This document shows, piece by piece, positions 1 to 10,460 of a stretch of DNA of 40,676 nt. The notes below the pieces were generated by a model. It was not told the origin of the DNA, ran no database searches, and saw only the letters and a program-made list of their open reading frames with translations. Source of the DNA: Phaeoceros laevis. Taxonomy: Eukaryota > Anthocerotophyta > Anthocerotopsida > Notothyladales. A program made the position numbers and the translations under genes. Every line of letters begins with the position of its first letter. Positions within the stretch are counted from its first letter, which is position 1. The stretch spans positions 1 to 40,676 of the forward strand of contig JBNGIQ010009038.1 in the NCBI GenBank assembly GCA_049999765.1. The letters are read 5' to 3'.

Positions 1-1731
1 AATTTAATATAAAATTTATTAGTTTAAATAGAATATAAATTTTAATCCAATTTTGAATAGAAAATATTAGAAAACCAAATACTAGAATAGCATGTATGAG
101 TGAAGAAGTAAGATTACATTAAGATTCTAAGTACTTCAAGGTCCAATACAAGTAGTATATTTTGGTATAGGGTTGGTGTTTTGGTTAAGACACTTGAAGT
201 TTTTCTGGGGACATGGAAGCCATGATTTACAATTGAATGGAAAGTCACTATATGGAGGTCTATAGTAAGTTGTAAACTCTTTCATTGGGTTGGGTTGTTT
301 GCTTGAAAAAATTGATATCCATAGGACGTAAATTGACTAGGTTTGGAAAGGACATTCCTTAGCACTTTGGACACAACGAACCACAAGGTATGGTGCTCTT
401 TTATTGAACATGATAGGAACTTCAAAACTAAGTGAAATCCTATCATTTATGGCTCGGTGCAAAAGGCTATATCAAAATATTCATCCATGAGCTCAATAAG
501 CTTAATGTGTTCACTTGAACACCATAGAGAAGTTTCAATGTTGATTATTTATTTCGATCGTACAAGACATAACTTAATTTTCCATCAAATTTGGTATCAC
601 CTTTGGTGCAACATGCTTCAAACTCCGAATTTGGATTGATTTGATCACTGAAGCATGGACTATTTAGACTACTTATCAAATTTTTAGTAAGAAGTGAAAC
701 CTGTTTTTTTGTTCCTTTAACATAGTGAATGTGTGCTCGGTGTAAACTTAATTTGTTAGTGAGCTCCATGCTCAAAGATTGTGACCCTACTTTAGAAACC
801 AAACCTCAAAAAATGAGATGAACAACTTCAAATAGTATGGAAGGAAGAGAAAGTTGCTTGCTAAGAATCCAACATGGAAACATGTGCGATCTAGGAATTT
901 GCCGTAGGAGGAATATAAGTTGGAATAGAACAGGAGCAGGAATTTCCAGTATGGCAACAGATGCTTTGACCGACTGGACTGGCAAATCAAAAATTGCAAG
1001 TCGAGTGGTAGTGACACCGTGGAATCTGGGGATGGTGACGAGTAAGTACAGGATTGCAGCGAGGCCGGACAGATTTCACGCCCGAGCCCGCCTGGGTAAC
1101 AGCGTGGCTGGCAGTAAACGGCGCTGTTATAGTAACCGCTTGAGGTGGGAAAGTGCTCCTCCTCCTCTCGCAGTCAATAGGCCTAGGCCTAGGTTGCACT
1201 CCTCAAACCTTGTCTCGCTGACAGGCACCCTGCCTGCCCTGCTCTTCTTCCTCCTCGCTTGCTCGCTCTCCCCGCAGGAGCACAGCGTAGCGCCCGCTCC
1301 GTTTCTGGCCTCCTACGGGCCGCCTCTCGGTGCTTTCCCGATCCTGGGGGCGCACAGATGCTGCTCCTGACCGAAATTGGCTGCGGGAAGTGCTCTCTGC
1401 GCAGTTTCTTGGCCTGCAGGTACGCCGGCATGAGTGAAATTGCGGGCCTGGAGCAGTGGCTTGGGGAGAGCGGGGCGGCTTGCACAGGATAGTGTGGCGG
1501 GGCGGGGCAATGCTTTTCTTGCTGATTGCCGGCGTGATTGGATGCGGGAGTAGCTAAAGAAGCCGGAGGAGGAAGCAAGAAATTGCGGAAGGGAGCGGGA
1601 GAGGAAGTTTCTTTGCCGGCAATTGTGTGGTTGCCAGAGTATGAGCGGTCTTGCGGCTTCTGGTGTGGTGAAGGCGAGAGGGGAGCAGCATGTGCTGATC
1701 TTTCGAGGCGCGGGACCAGCAAGCCAGCAGC
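1..1731. other. AT-rich intergenic DNA, then GC-rich leader of the Agenet gene
   Basis: Positions 1 to about 950 are AT-rich and I see no gene, RNA or clear repeat there. From about 950 to 1731 the base composition becomes GC-rich with pyrimidine-rich patches (about 1237-1275), as expected of a promoter and 5' leader for the gene starting at 1732. Open frames across 837-1492 on the plus strand have no recognisable protein features and are probably chance. No TATA box could be assigned. Confidence 0.5.
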
Positions 1732-4162
1732 ATGCAATTGCGGAAGGGAGCGAAAGTTGAGGTGTGCAGCGAGGAGCAGGGGTTTGTAGGATCTTGGTAC
1801 ACGGCATTTGTGCTCTCTTGGGACCGCAACGAGTGCACCGTGGAGTACGAGCACTTGGTGACGGAGGACAACGAGCACGTGAAACTGCAAGAAGTGCTGC
1901 GGCGGAACCAGCTTCGCCCGATTCCCAAGGCTCTGGAGACGCGGCAGTGGAGGCGGGGCGACCGGGTGGAGGCTTACGATAGGGAAGGCTGGTGGGAAGG
2001 TGTCATCTCCAAGGTTCTGCCGGACAAGTCGTATTATGTGTATTTCCGCGAGTCTGGCGAAGAGCTTTCCTTCAGAGCTAGCGACATCCGCGTGCACCAA
2101 GAATGGAAGGATGGAAGATGGATTGTTTCTCAGGTGCGTGCCCTCCCCCTCAGGCCCCGCGGGCTACAGCTAGCTTATGGACCTTCTATCTCTCGTGCTG
2201 CCCCTCTCGTGCTGTTTCCTTCTGCACTTGTAAGCTCGTTTGTTTCTTCCTAGTAGTGCCGCTCTGCTGCTGTCCCTCTGCTGCACTCGCCTGTTGTAAT
2301 CGATGTTGATCGTAAACGGCAACGTTGTTTTGCACGTGGGTTGGATTGCATGCAGGAAGGGATGGCTTAGTGTGTGCTCCTGAATTCGGAGTTCTGTTTG
2401 TTTGTCAATATTCGGAGTGGGAGTTTTGAATTTTCCATTGGTAGTTGTGAATTCAGGGGCATACTCTGTGTGTGCCCTTCTTCTTCCTGCACGCTACTCC
2501 GCTCGTGCAAATCAACTTTGTGACTCCTCTGTCCTTCCTTCCCGGCAGGCTCCAGGCAATTTTGATTCGTCAACGGAGAGTTCCGAGCACGAGAGGGAGG
2601 ATACAGAAATAAGTAGGAGTAGTTCTGATTCCATGGACAGTGACCAACCCGAGACAGGCTTAGAGGAGGAGCAGAGCAGGGACTTAGAAGAAGATAGACT
2701 AGGCAACATGACCGACGAGGAGAGAGTTGAAGGTCTCGAGGGCGAAGGGCTGGACCTGCAGAATGCAGGTCTGAAGGTGATTGGCAAGCAGTTTGAAAGA
2801 AGGGAGAGCTACGATGGGGGCTTGACAGTTCAAGAAAGCAAAGAATCGGAAAGTATCTCCGATGAGGTCAAGAGGGACGATATGAATGGGGCTTCCGACA
2901 AGGAGGGCAATCGAGAATTGGAAGCTGATGATGAGGATGGAGAGGAAAATATCGAAGGGGACGACAATCTGGACGGCGAGGAGAATGTAGATGGGGATGA
3001 TAATGTGGACGAAGAGGACAACGTGGACGCCGACGCGGACGCCGATGCCGAGGCTGAAGCAGCAATCGAGCACGAGATCTCCATAGCCATGGATGACGTT
3101 GCCACAGGCTCGGCAGATGAATTAGCCGGTGACATCATAAGAGCCGTGAGAGGCCGAGGGCGAGGTCGCGGCAGAGGACGCGGTACAGGGTTGAGGGGAA
3201 GGGGCCGAGGTAGGGGCGCTCTGGCAGGTCTCATCGGCATTGGCCGAGGAAGGGGAATCCGCGGAGCAAGGGGAGGTGGAAGGGGCAGTAGAGGTGGAAG
3301 GGGCAGCAGGGGAGGCGGGGGCAGCAGAGGTGGGAGAGGAAGCAGGGGCGGGCGCGGGAGAGGCGCAGCTCTGCTTTATCTTCAAGGAGACGATGAGATT
3401 CAGCTGTCCAACCCCTTGGCCATCATCCCCCAGCAGTCTGCATCAATGGCGGCAGCGGTCGATCAGGCCAGGGCAGCAACAATGCCTTCCATGATGCGGC
3501 GAGATGCTCTAGAGATGAACAGCAACAGATACCTGTCCCGTAGCCCTCTCATAGATGCCGCAGACAAGAGATGCACCAACTCGCTGTTGTCGCCATGGAC
3601 GACAGACCCACATAGTAGATTCTCGAGGCAGCAGTCTGGGATGCAGCTAGCAGTTCGGGAAATGGGCAAGTACTCGGACAGGCACCTCCTGGGGAAGAGC
3701 GCCATGGACGGCAATGGACCAGACCCCTGTGAGTGTAGCTCGCCCCCAGGTTTCCCTCGGCAACAGAGCGAACTGCTGGACCTCTGTCATGAAGGCAGGC
3801 TGCCAACTCCAGGTCTGGACAGCGTCGACAAGTACGAGTTGGGTGATGATGGCAGTCGGGGTTTGAAGCGGAAGCTGCAGCAAGCTGATGTTCCTGTGGT
3901 ACGGAAGATGAAGTGTGACCAGGTGGGAAGCTTCAGCAAGGTGACCATCGATCGTGAGAAGTTGACCAAGACGCAGAAGCTGGAGCTCAACGCTTACTCG
4001 TTGGTTCTCCAAGCCTTTTACTCGCAGGGCCAGGATGCCCTCAATTGGCGCAAGGAGGTGCTCATGACGGAGTTACGGGCGGCTCTCAACATAACTAACG
4101 AAATGCACGGCCGTGAGCTGCTGCGCCTTACCTCGGGCATCTACGACTTGTCCAAGAGCTAG
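1732..4162 (+). CDS. Agenet/Tudor and ENT domain protein with acidic and RGG-type linker
   Basis: Two exons, 1732-2133 and 2549-4162, joined in phase 0 across a 415-base intron (donor CAG|gtgcgt, acceptor ccggcag|GCT), give 671 residues. Residues 1-134 form two Agenet/Tudor-like units (start MQLRKGAKVEV; second unit around WRRGDRVEAYDREGWWEGVI). Agenet domains bind histone tails or other chromatin ligands. Residues about 258-305 are Asp/Glu-rich, and about 335-407 are almost pure Arg/Gly repeats (RGRGRG, RGG) likely to bind RNA or phase-separate. The last 60 residues (LELNAYSLVLQAFYSQG ... VLMTELRAALNITNEMH) match the ENT fold of EMSY-like proteins. Plant proteins combining Agenet and ENT are known; the long acidic/RGG insert is the unusual part. 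The ATG fits the usual family start. A nuclear chromatin or RNA role is inferred. Confidence 0.85.
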
Positions 4163-5339
4163 CGCTGGAGAGAACACTCCAGCAATGATGCCCCAATTTT
4201 CTCAAGTTAGCTGCTGCTAGTTTTGTGCTGACCAGTGCTTAGAGTAAATATTTGATCCTTCGTTGAGTGTTTCTGAAGCAAGATCATGATGTTAGACCTT
4301 TTGCTGTTGCTTTGCAACTCCAGAGTCACCTATTCTTTGGGTAGGATCAGCTTGGAAGTTGTCGTGTCACACTTCAACCATGTTTCAAATTGGACTCCAT
4401 CAACATTTGTCATTCTCAACATGTATTATCTGTAGGTTATACATCACTCATATACTTCAAATCCTTAACTACCAATCTTAATAGTCTCCCCAACTTGGTT
4501 CCAAGCCATATATCTGTGCAAATATTACATAGTTTGTCTATGGATGAAGAAATGAATCATATTCTTTGACCATTTTAGATTGAGAATTTGAGATAATGTA
4601 CTTGTAAAAAGAAAAATGATCTTAGATATCCAATTACCTGCAATATATTATTTTATGGAGTGGATGATATTTTCCTTTAGCTTTTTATTTTCATGGATTG
4701 AAAACCTGCATGTATATAATACAATGTTATATGTGGAGTGCTTATGAGTTCCTGCTTGCTTCCTTTAGCTAGGGCTCCATTCTTCCCGGATTGAAAACCT
4801 GCAAACAAATATTAGCACAATGTTGCAGTCATTTCAACCTCCTTAGCATATTCTTTTATGCTGACATAGAAAGCATTTGGAAGAGTCACACTGCATAGTT
4901 ATCACGTATTAAGTGCAATTTTCATTGACATCCTTGAATACATCTAGACATATGCAAGGTGGATTAATTGCATAGAATTTTATACTCTAACACTAATCAT
5001 ATATTTACTGCTACATGTGTGTGTTCCTTTCATTATTATAATAGGAAGAATCCAATACATATATGCACTAGACTGCACTTTCAGAACTCAAGACAGAAAG
5101 ATTAGCACATGGCAGAGATGGAAGATTAGCACATAGCAAAGATGGAGGTTGAGCTGTAGAGAGAACTTTATATGACAAGTCAAGCTAAAAAAGAATCTCT
5201 CAATAATTAGTATTATATTTAAGAATAGGTTAAGTACAACAATAAGCAAATCATTCATGCAACAACAAGGCGAAGATTCTATTACATCTTACCACTTGAA
5301 ATCTTGTATTCCACAATAAAACTCCATGCAATTGAATCC

Positions 5340-5603
5340 CAACAACAAGAAATGGAAAAACCTTAAACTGTTGCTACATGGAACTCAACGAATTATATGT
5401 TTGTTATGTTAAAACCCCAAACTGGAAGAACATCTGTGCTACGTTAAAAGCATTGCTACATGGAGCTCAAGGAAGTACATCTGTGCTACGTTAAAACCCC
5501 AAACTAATTGGATCCACGAACAAGAAATTGAAAAGCCTTAGGTATTGCTCCATGAAGCTCAACTAAGTATATATGTGTTATGTTAAAATCCCAAACTAAT
5601 TCA
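5340..5603. repeat. Three diverged tandem units of about 87-90 bp
   Basis: Three successive units share the order ACAAGAAAT - CCTTA - TTGCTACATGGA(A/G)CTCAA - TGTTA/TACGTTAAAA - CCCCAAACT. They span about 5340-5426, 5427-5512 and 5513-5603. The middle unit carries an extra copy of the CATCTGTGCTACGTTAAAA phrase. The copies differ by many substitutions, so the array is old. No coding potential is seen. Confidence 0.6.
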
Positions 5604-5759
5604 TGTGTCATGAGCCAATTATGTTATTGTCTCCCTACTATGAATTGAAATGTGATTCTATGATGAATATGAGTCAATCCATCATGATCCAAAATGCTTG
5701 ATTTATCGTTTCAATCTTTTTGTCTCAACACCACACCACACCTGGAGAACAAGATATTA

Positions 5760-5890
5760 GATGTAGTCTTATGTATCACCTCTTTTGTGGTTTTGAAAAC
5801 CAGCTCATAAGCAACTTCTCCATGATACTAAATGTAATTTAATGTATTACCTCTTTTGTAGTTGTGGAAACCAGCTCACAAGCTACCTTT
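5760..5890. repeat. Diverged direct repeat, two copies of about 60 bp
   Basis: The segments 5760-5820 and 5831-5890 share, in order, ATGTA(G/A)T, TTAATGTAT(C/T)ACC-like sequence, CTCTTTTGT(G/A)G, GAAAACCAGCTCA(T/C)AAGC and a CTT-rich end. This is a local tandem duplication next to the 5340-5603 array, in otherwise anonymous DNA. Confidence 0.55.
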
Positions 5891-6400
5891 TCAGAGCTTT
5901 AGATGCATTCCAAAAAATTCGCGCTATTGGTTTCCTAAGCTCGCATCATTCTTCACGAGGCTATGAGATTATTGCTACAATGAAAACCATGGAACATATC
6001 TTCAAATCATCTATAGATTGACTATATTCTTATAGCATTATAATAAGCAAGAGAAAGATCTCACACAAGCAAGGATGAAACCATGAATAGTACCGGGTAG
6101 ATAAACCATTATTACAATAAGTTGACTTGTTGCTGGCTTATACCTTTCCTTACCGGGAATGTCTTCGCTGCCTTCTCTGGCAGTGTAATATTGTGCCGTT
6201 TAATTATTTAAAACTGCAATTAGGTACTGTTAGTACCCTGGTAGTTAGTTACCTAGTACCTACTGCTACCATTTTGTAAATTCTTTCGAATCCACTCAGT
6301 CTTTCGCCATGTTCGATACTAATCGATAGATAGATTTTTACGTGCGTTGATGTTATGTTGTGACGAAGTTTTTTCATGGTGTTTGACGGGCAGAAGCCAC

Positions 6401-7958
6401 ACCTGCTATAAAGCATCATGTGCTGGCAAGCCAGGAAATTAAAGAATGCCTTGAAGTTGGTAGCTCAGGACTATTTTGGAGGACTACAGGCATGGTTGCT
6501 CCCCCTCCCCGTGATGCCTAGGATTATGGACTCCCCGTCACTCCCTGGCACACCTTTGCACTCTCCAGCTGCTAAGATTGGTGACCAGACCAGAGTACGA
6601 GCCCTGGAATTTTTGCATATAGCTGCAAGCCCTGTTCCAACATGCCGAAAAGAAGGTTGAGGTCTACTAAGTGCTGCAAAGAAGCCTGAGACGCAGCCTG
6701 TCCCTGTCTCTCTTGATGAAACACATCCACTTCTCCAGAAGCTTTCTGTTGGTAGTGTCACTGTCAAAGAAATTCCCTGCTGCTACACATTTCTGCAACT
6801 CATCTTCAGGAGAGCCCAAAACTCATGATCAGGAGACCTCGTGCGTTCAGACCCCGATCATCAGCTCTGTCACAGCGTAACCGTCAGCCGCTCTGATTAT
6901 ACCAGCCTTTCCTGTGCTACTTTTCTGAATGAAGCTGCAACACGCTACATCATAGCTGTACTAGAGCCTCAAATCTATACTGGATGGAATGACTAGTCGG
7001 TTTCCCAGGCATTCCCCCAGCTTTGACATAGCGTGGGCCATGCGACAGCTCCATGTTCTTATGTCTTTGCCTCCAAGTCATCTCCATGGCTAGAAAGACC
7101 AGCCACCTATTTTCAAGGACTGCCAGATGCTTCCGTTCGCACACTCGGTTACACACGATATACACTGTCTGTCCGCGAAGTGAAAATGGTCTGTACGTTT
7201 TTTGCAAAAGACATGCGCACATGTCACACATGCCAAAAGTGCTGAAGCATTCGTGAAAGTAGTGAAACAAGATCGAAAGCAGCAGCTGTCCCCACCTTCC
7301 TCGTCAGATAACCCGCCTGTAGGAGTTAGCGTAAAGTTCAAGTCAAACACCTGCTTCAGCTTTTCATGTCCAGCTTGACAGAAACTCCAATCCTGCTCTC
7401 GCCTGTTCCGACTCCAAGTACTGGTGCAGCTGCACACCTCCAAAGCTGTCTGTAATGCATTTGCTGCACGACTGGACTCTCAGCGAAATCTTGCCGAGTA
7501 AAACTCAGCAGGCCTGCGGTTTCAATTGCCCTCTTGGCAAGGCATCCCCCATATGGTCCTTTCCCAAGGTAACACTGCCCTGCTGATCAGCAGAGCCTGG
7601 TCCTGGACTCCTAGAGGCAAAAGAACACCACAGGCTTAACTGCGGTCAGCAGGGCCCGCCTGCCTGAATTTGTGTTGGCCAGGTCTCGGCGTGACCGTGC
7701 TACAGTTAGAGCTGGTCTGTCACGGCTTCCTTGCGGTCACTGTCCCGGCATCTGCTCATGAAGAAACTTATTGTGATGAGGATTGCGTAACTGATCCGCT
7801 GTGATGGAATTCATCTTCGCCAACTGAAGCTGCGGCAGTGGATCTGAAGTTGGCATTTCTTGCTGCTTAGGTTTTATATCCAGCGGGAGAGGTTCTGCAG
7901 CGTGAGGTTTCAGCTGAAGAGCAGCAAATAGCCTTTCCAGGGTTCCATGGTCTCACAG
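6401..7958. other. Stop-interrupted coding-like DNA upstream of the SNARE gene
   Basis: Base composition rises towards 50 percent GC, and protein-like stretches appear in shifting frames: for example 6418-6660 (with GTPLHSPAAKIGDQTRVRAL) and about 6670-6810 in a neighbouring frame (PVSLDETHPLLQKLSVGSV). Stops and frame changes prevent any model I trust, and no family is recognised. It may be an old pseudogene, an alternative or long leader of the downstream gene, or exons of an unrecognised gene. Confidence 0.25.
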
Positions 7959-8901
7959 ATGGCGCTGAGGTGAGAGACCGTGATTGTGCAGCAATTCCTG
8001 CTTGGCCAGCTCATGAAGAAACTTGGAATCAGGTTCTGAAGATCTTGATGGTAATCTCTTTTTTGACCGACGCGTATTGTTGTCATAGGGAGAACCGAGG
8101 AAGCCGATCTCTTCTCTTCGATGGCTTAGAGGAAGGCGGTCTTAGAGCATCGTCGTTCTATACATCCACGGAGCTTGCAGAGCAGGACAATGAGCGGTCT
8201 GTGGACGGCCTTCAAGACAGAGTCAGTGTGTTGAAGCGGGTACGATTCAGAACTACAAACTATCTCCCAGCCAAGTGTGCTGGTTTCGGTGCTGCTCAGC
8301 CTGCAAATCTGCCTAAACTAATGCAGAAAAGTGCAATTCGGAAACATGCAGTTGACAGCTGACATTCACGAAGAAGTTGATTCTCAAAACAGAATGCTAG
8401 ATCGAATGGTAACAGCCAGTTCTTCGAGCTTCCTTTTGGTGCACTCGTCTTGTTTCAAGGGTTCAAATTCGCTTGCTTTATGCTTGCTCTTACAAACAGT
8501 CTGGTTGGCGTGATGGAGAGTTCCTTCTTATCATGCTGTTGTCTCGGGCTTGGGAGTGATGCTCTGACCTCTCTTAGGGTAACGACATGGACTCATCCAA
8601 AGGCGTGTTGGCGGGAGTGGTTGACCGGTTTACTCATGTGCGTATAAGGCCCACCTGCATCTCGATCACTAACCGTGCAGGAATTAGCACCTAGCCATGC
8701 ATGTTGACGTTATTGCTGTTATTTGCTGACAAGAGAGCTGAACGATGAGTTTTTTTCTTGTGTAGGCGTCGTCGTTGTCTCTGAAATTTTTTCTCTGATG
8801 ATTTGCAGGTATTCAATGACAAATCGAGCCGGACCCTATTCACTGTAGTCTCTACGTGTGTGGCGTTGTTTCTGTTGATCCATTTCATCAGGAAGTGGTG
8901 A
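7959..8901 (+). CDS. BET1: Bet1-like Qc-SNARE, five exons
   Basis: Exons 7959-7969, 8089-8239, 8352-8408, 8578-8637 and 8809-8901 join in phase to a 123-residue protein, close to the length of plant Bet1-like SNAREs (about 122). All introns are GT-AG. Recognisable stretches are SRSLLFDGLEEGGLRAS, DNERSVDGLQDRVSVLKR, then the SNARE motif (DIHEEVDSQNRMLDRM and GNDMDSSKGVLAG), and a C-terminal membrane anchor (TLFTVVSTCVALFLLIHFI) ending just before the stop. Such a tail-anchored protein acts in ER-Golgi vesicle fusion as one strand of the four-helix SNARE bundle. The first coding exon is only 11 bases (Met-Ala-Leu plus two bases). It was chosen because its donor AG|gtgaga supplies exactly the phase needed and gives the family's short Arg-rich start. 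Exons 2-5 are secure; exon 1 is an inference. Confidence 0.85.
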
Positions 8902-8903
8902 AC

Positions 8904-9444
8904 CATGGATGTCACCAGACCCCCACACAAGGTGAGCAAGTTGCAAGCTCCCCACTGAAATGTGGCTGGCTGCCTCAAAATTTTCCAGGTTTTCAACAAC
9001 GCCTGCTTCGACTACAGGTCCAAGCCACAGCCAGAAGCTCTACCTAGGCCCAATTTGATCAAGCTATCTACGCTGCTTAAGTTCCGTAAGGTGAATTGCC
9101 ACCAGAACCTATTGTGCAGTGCTCACGGGTCCTCTGCCCTTGAGGTCCAGAAAGCCTCGTCTGAGAAGTAAGACATAGTAATCAGCGTTCCACGCAAGGT
9201 ATTATTTGCAGTTGGGAAGCACAACAGAGCCGTCCATCTCGAGATTATTGAATATGGACAGAGACCCATGTATCTGGAATGTAAACGACAGAACAACCGG
9301 GACAGTTGGAAGGTGGATCCTGTCAGAGCAGAGCAGTGTTTCAGTATCCCCAGTCTTCGTTGTTCACCCACATACACTGTGGCAAGTGTCCGGACTCATG
9401 ACGACTTGGACTCTTATGGACGACCCGTCAATCCTCTGTACTAA
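8904..9444 (+). CDS. Possible spliced ORF of unknown function after the SNARE gene
   Basis: A tentative three-exon model starts two bases after the SNARE stop: 8904-8930 (MDVTRPPHK, donor AAG|gtgagc), about 8989 to 9085 (VFNNACFDYRSKPQPEAL ..., donor TTCC|gtaagg) and about 9212 to 9444 (after ttatttgcag). The last exon carries an open frame of more than 70 codons (GKHNRAVHLEIIEYGQRPMY ... SYGRPVNPLY). All three joints are in phase. I recognise no family. It could instead be the 3' UTR of the SNARE gene or decayed coding DNA. The good splice signals and long frame are the only support. Confidence 0.25.
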
Positions 9445-9479
9445 GTAATGCTCATGAGTCAAATTTTGCAGTAAAGTCT

Positions 9480-10460
9480 AAAACATAAGCCGGCAGCCGT
9501 ACCTGCACAGTACACAGTGGCAGTGTGGGCCACCAGCCGGCGCTATCCACGAAGGCTCAACTGGCCTCCCTGCAGTTGCAGTTGCGATCCCATGTGGAAT
9601 GCGGCTGCTTTCCGGAAAAGGCAGTCCACTGCGGGCCCTACCTCCCCGCGATTCGACTCAACAGGCGTCACGCAGCCTCACGCTCTGCCACTCGGCGTAA
9701 GCAAGCCGGGAATCGGGAGGTTGGCTACCGGCGGTACCCGGTTTGCCAGTCCCAAACCTTAGTTTCTAGTTTCTTCCTCGGCAAGTGGTGGCGGGAGTCA
9801 ACTGGCTCCGTGACGGGCCCGCCAATCCCGCTCGCGGGCATGTTCGTTGGAACACCCGCTCTCGTGGACGGGTGAACATGGAGAAGCACGCACAGAAGAT
9901 TCCTGCATGCTGCTTAGAAAGACGCACGGACGGGGTCCGTTTATCCACCGGACGCAACCGGTGCCACCAATCATGATGACCGGATGTGGCGGCAGTTAGG
10001 GAAGCCGTTAGTCGGGCGCGCACTTGGAGACACGCGGTGCGACCAGGCTGGTGAACCGCGACACCCCCGCGGTCGGTGACGCGGTCGGTGGAGAACCGGC
10101 GAAACCCAGTACTTTCAAGCAATCAGCCAGTCAGTCAGCATTTCAAGTTTTTACCAGCCCGGAGCTTGGAGTGGGCCACAACAACGTGGCTAGCGTAGGG
10201 GTCCGTGGATAGAGGAGAATGCGGCACATAGCAGGTCTCTAGAAGTGGACCTCCTCATCATCGACACCAAGCAACGGAGAAGCAGCACCACCCCAGGCTG
10301 CTGATGCTGCTCGGTTGCTTTGCATCGCCCACAGTTGCAGGGACAGGCACGTGGTGGCCTCCACCGGCCTCGTGCTCCTCCCGTGCCCGGCCTCGTTCCC
10401 GACTTAATTTTACCCTATTCGATAACCCGGCTGGCATTTTCTTGTTTTGAAGTTGCACAG
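9480..10460. other. GC-rich DNA without a recognisable gene
   Basis: This roughly 1-kb island is clearly GC-richer than the DNA to its right. Several short overlapping frames are open on both strands (9517-9762, 9525-9875, 9766-10122 minus), but none shows a domain, a membrane segment or a plausible start. It may be the remains of a mobile element or an old promoter region. Confidence 0.35.

Larger units (their letters stand above)
4163..6400. other. AT-rich intergenic DNA with diverged short repeats
   Basis: This 2.2-kb stretch has no open frame of note and no recognisable gene. It contains several low-copy diverged repeats, listed separately (5340-5603 and 5760-5890). A shorter one involves the phrase GGATTGAAAACCTGCA at about 4696 and 4789, each followed by an ACAATGTT motif. 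The first few hundred bases should hold the 3' UTR of the Agenet/ENT gene, but no convincing poly(A) signal was identified. Confidence 0.5.

Noticed and set aside
837-1370. 177-codon plus-strand frame before the Agenet gene
   Set aside because: It crosses the abrupt change from AT-rich to GC-rich DNA, has no recognisable motif, and overlaps the likely promoter.
1189-2100. 303-codon open frame on the minus strand across the Agenet first exon
   Set aside because: It is antisense to a well-supported exon, has low-complexity Pro/Ala/Arg composition and no recognisable domain; GC-rich codon bias opens it.
2830-3385. Minus-strand Pro/Ser/Ala-rich frames
   Set aside because: They are the complement of the acidic and Arg/Gly repeats of the plus-strand gene.
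9766-10122. 118-codon minus-strand frame
   Set aside because: No domain, biased composition, and overlapping plus-strand frames are equally open; probably chance in GC-rich DNA.
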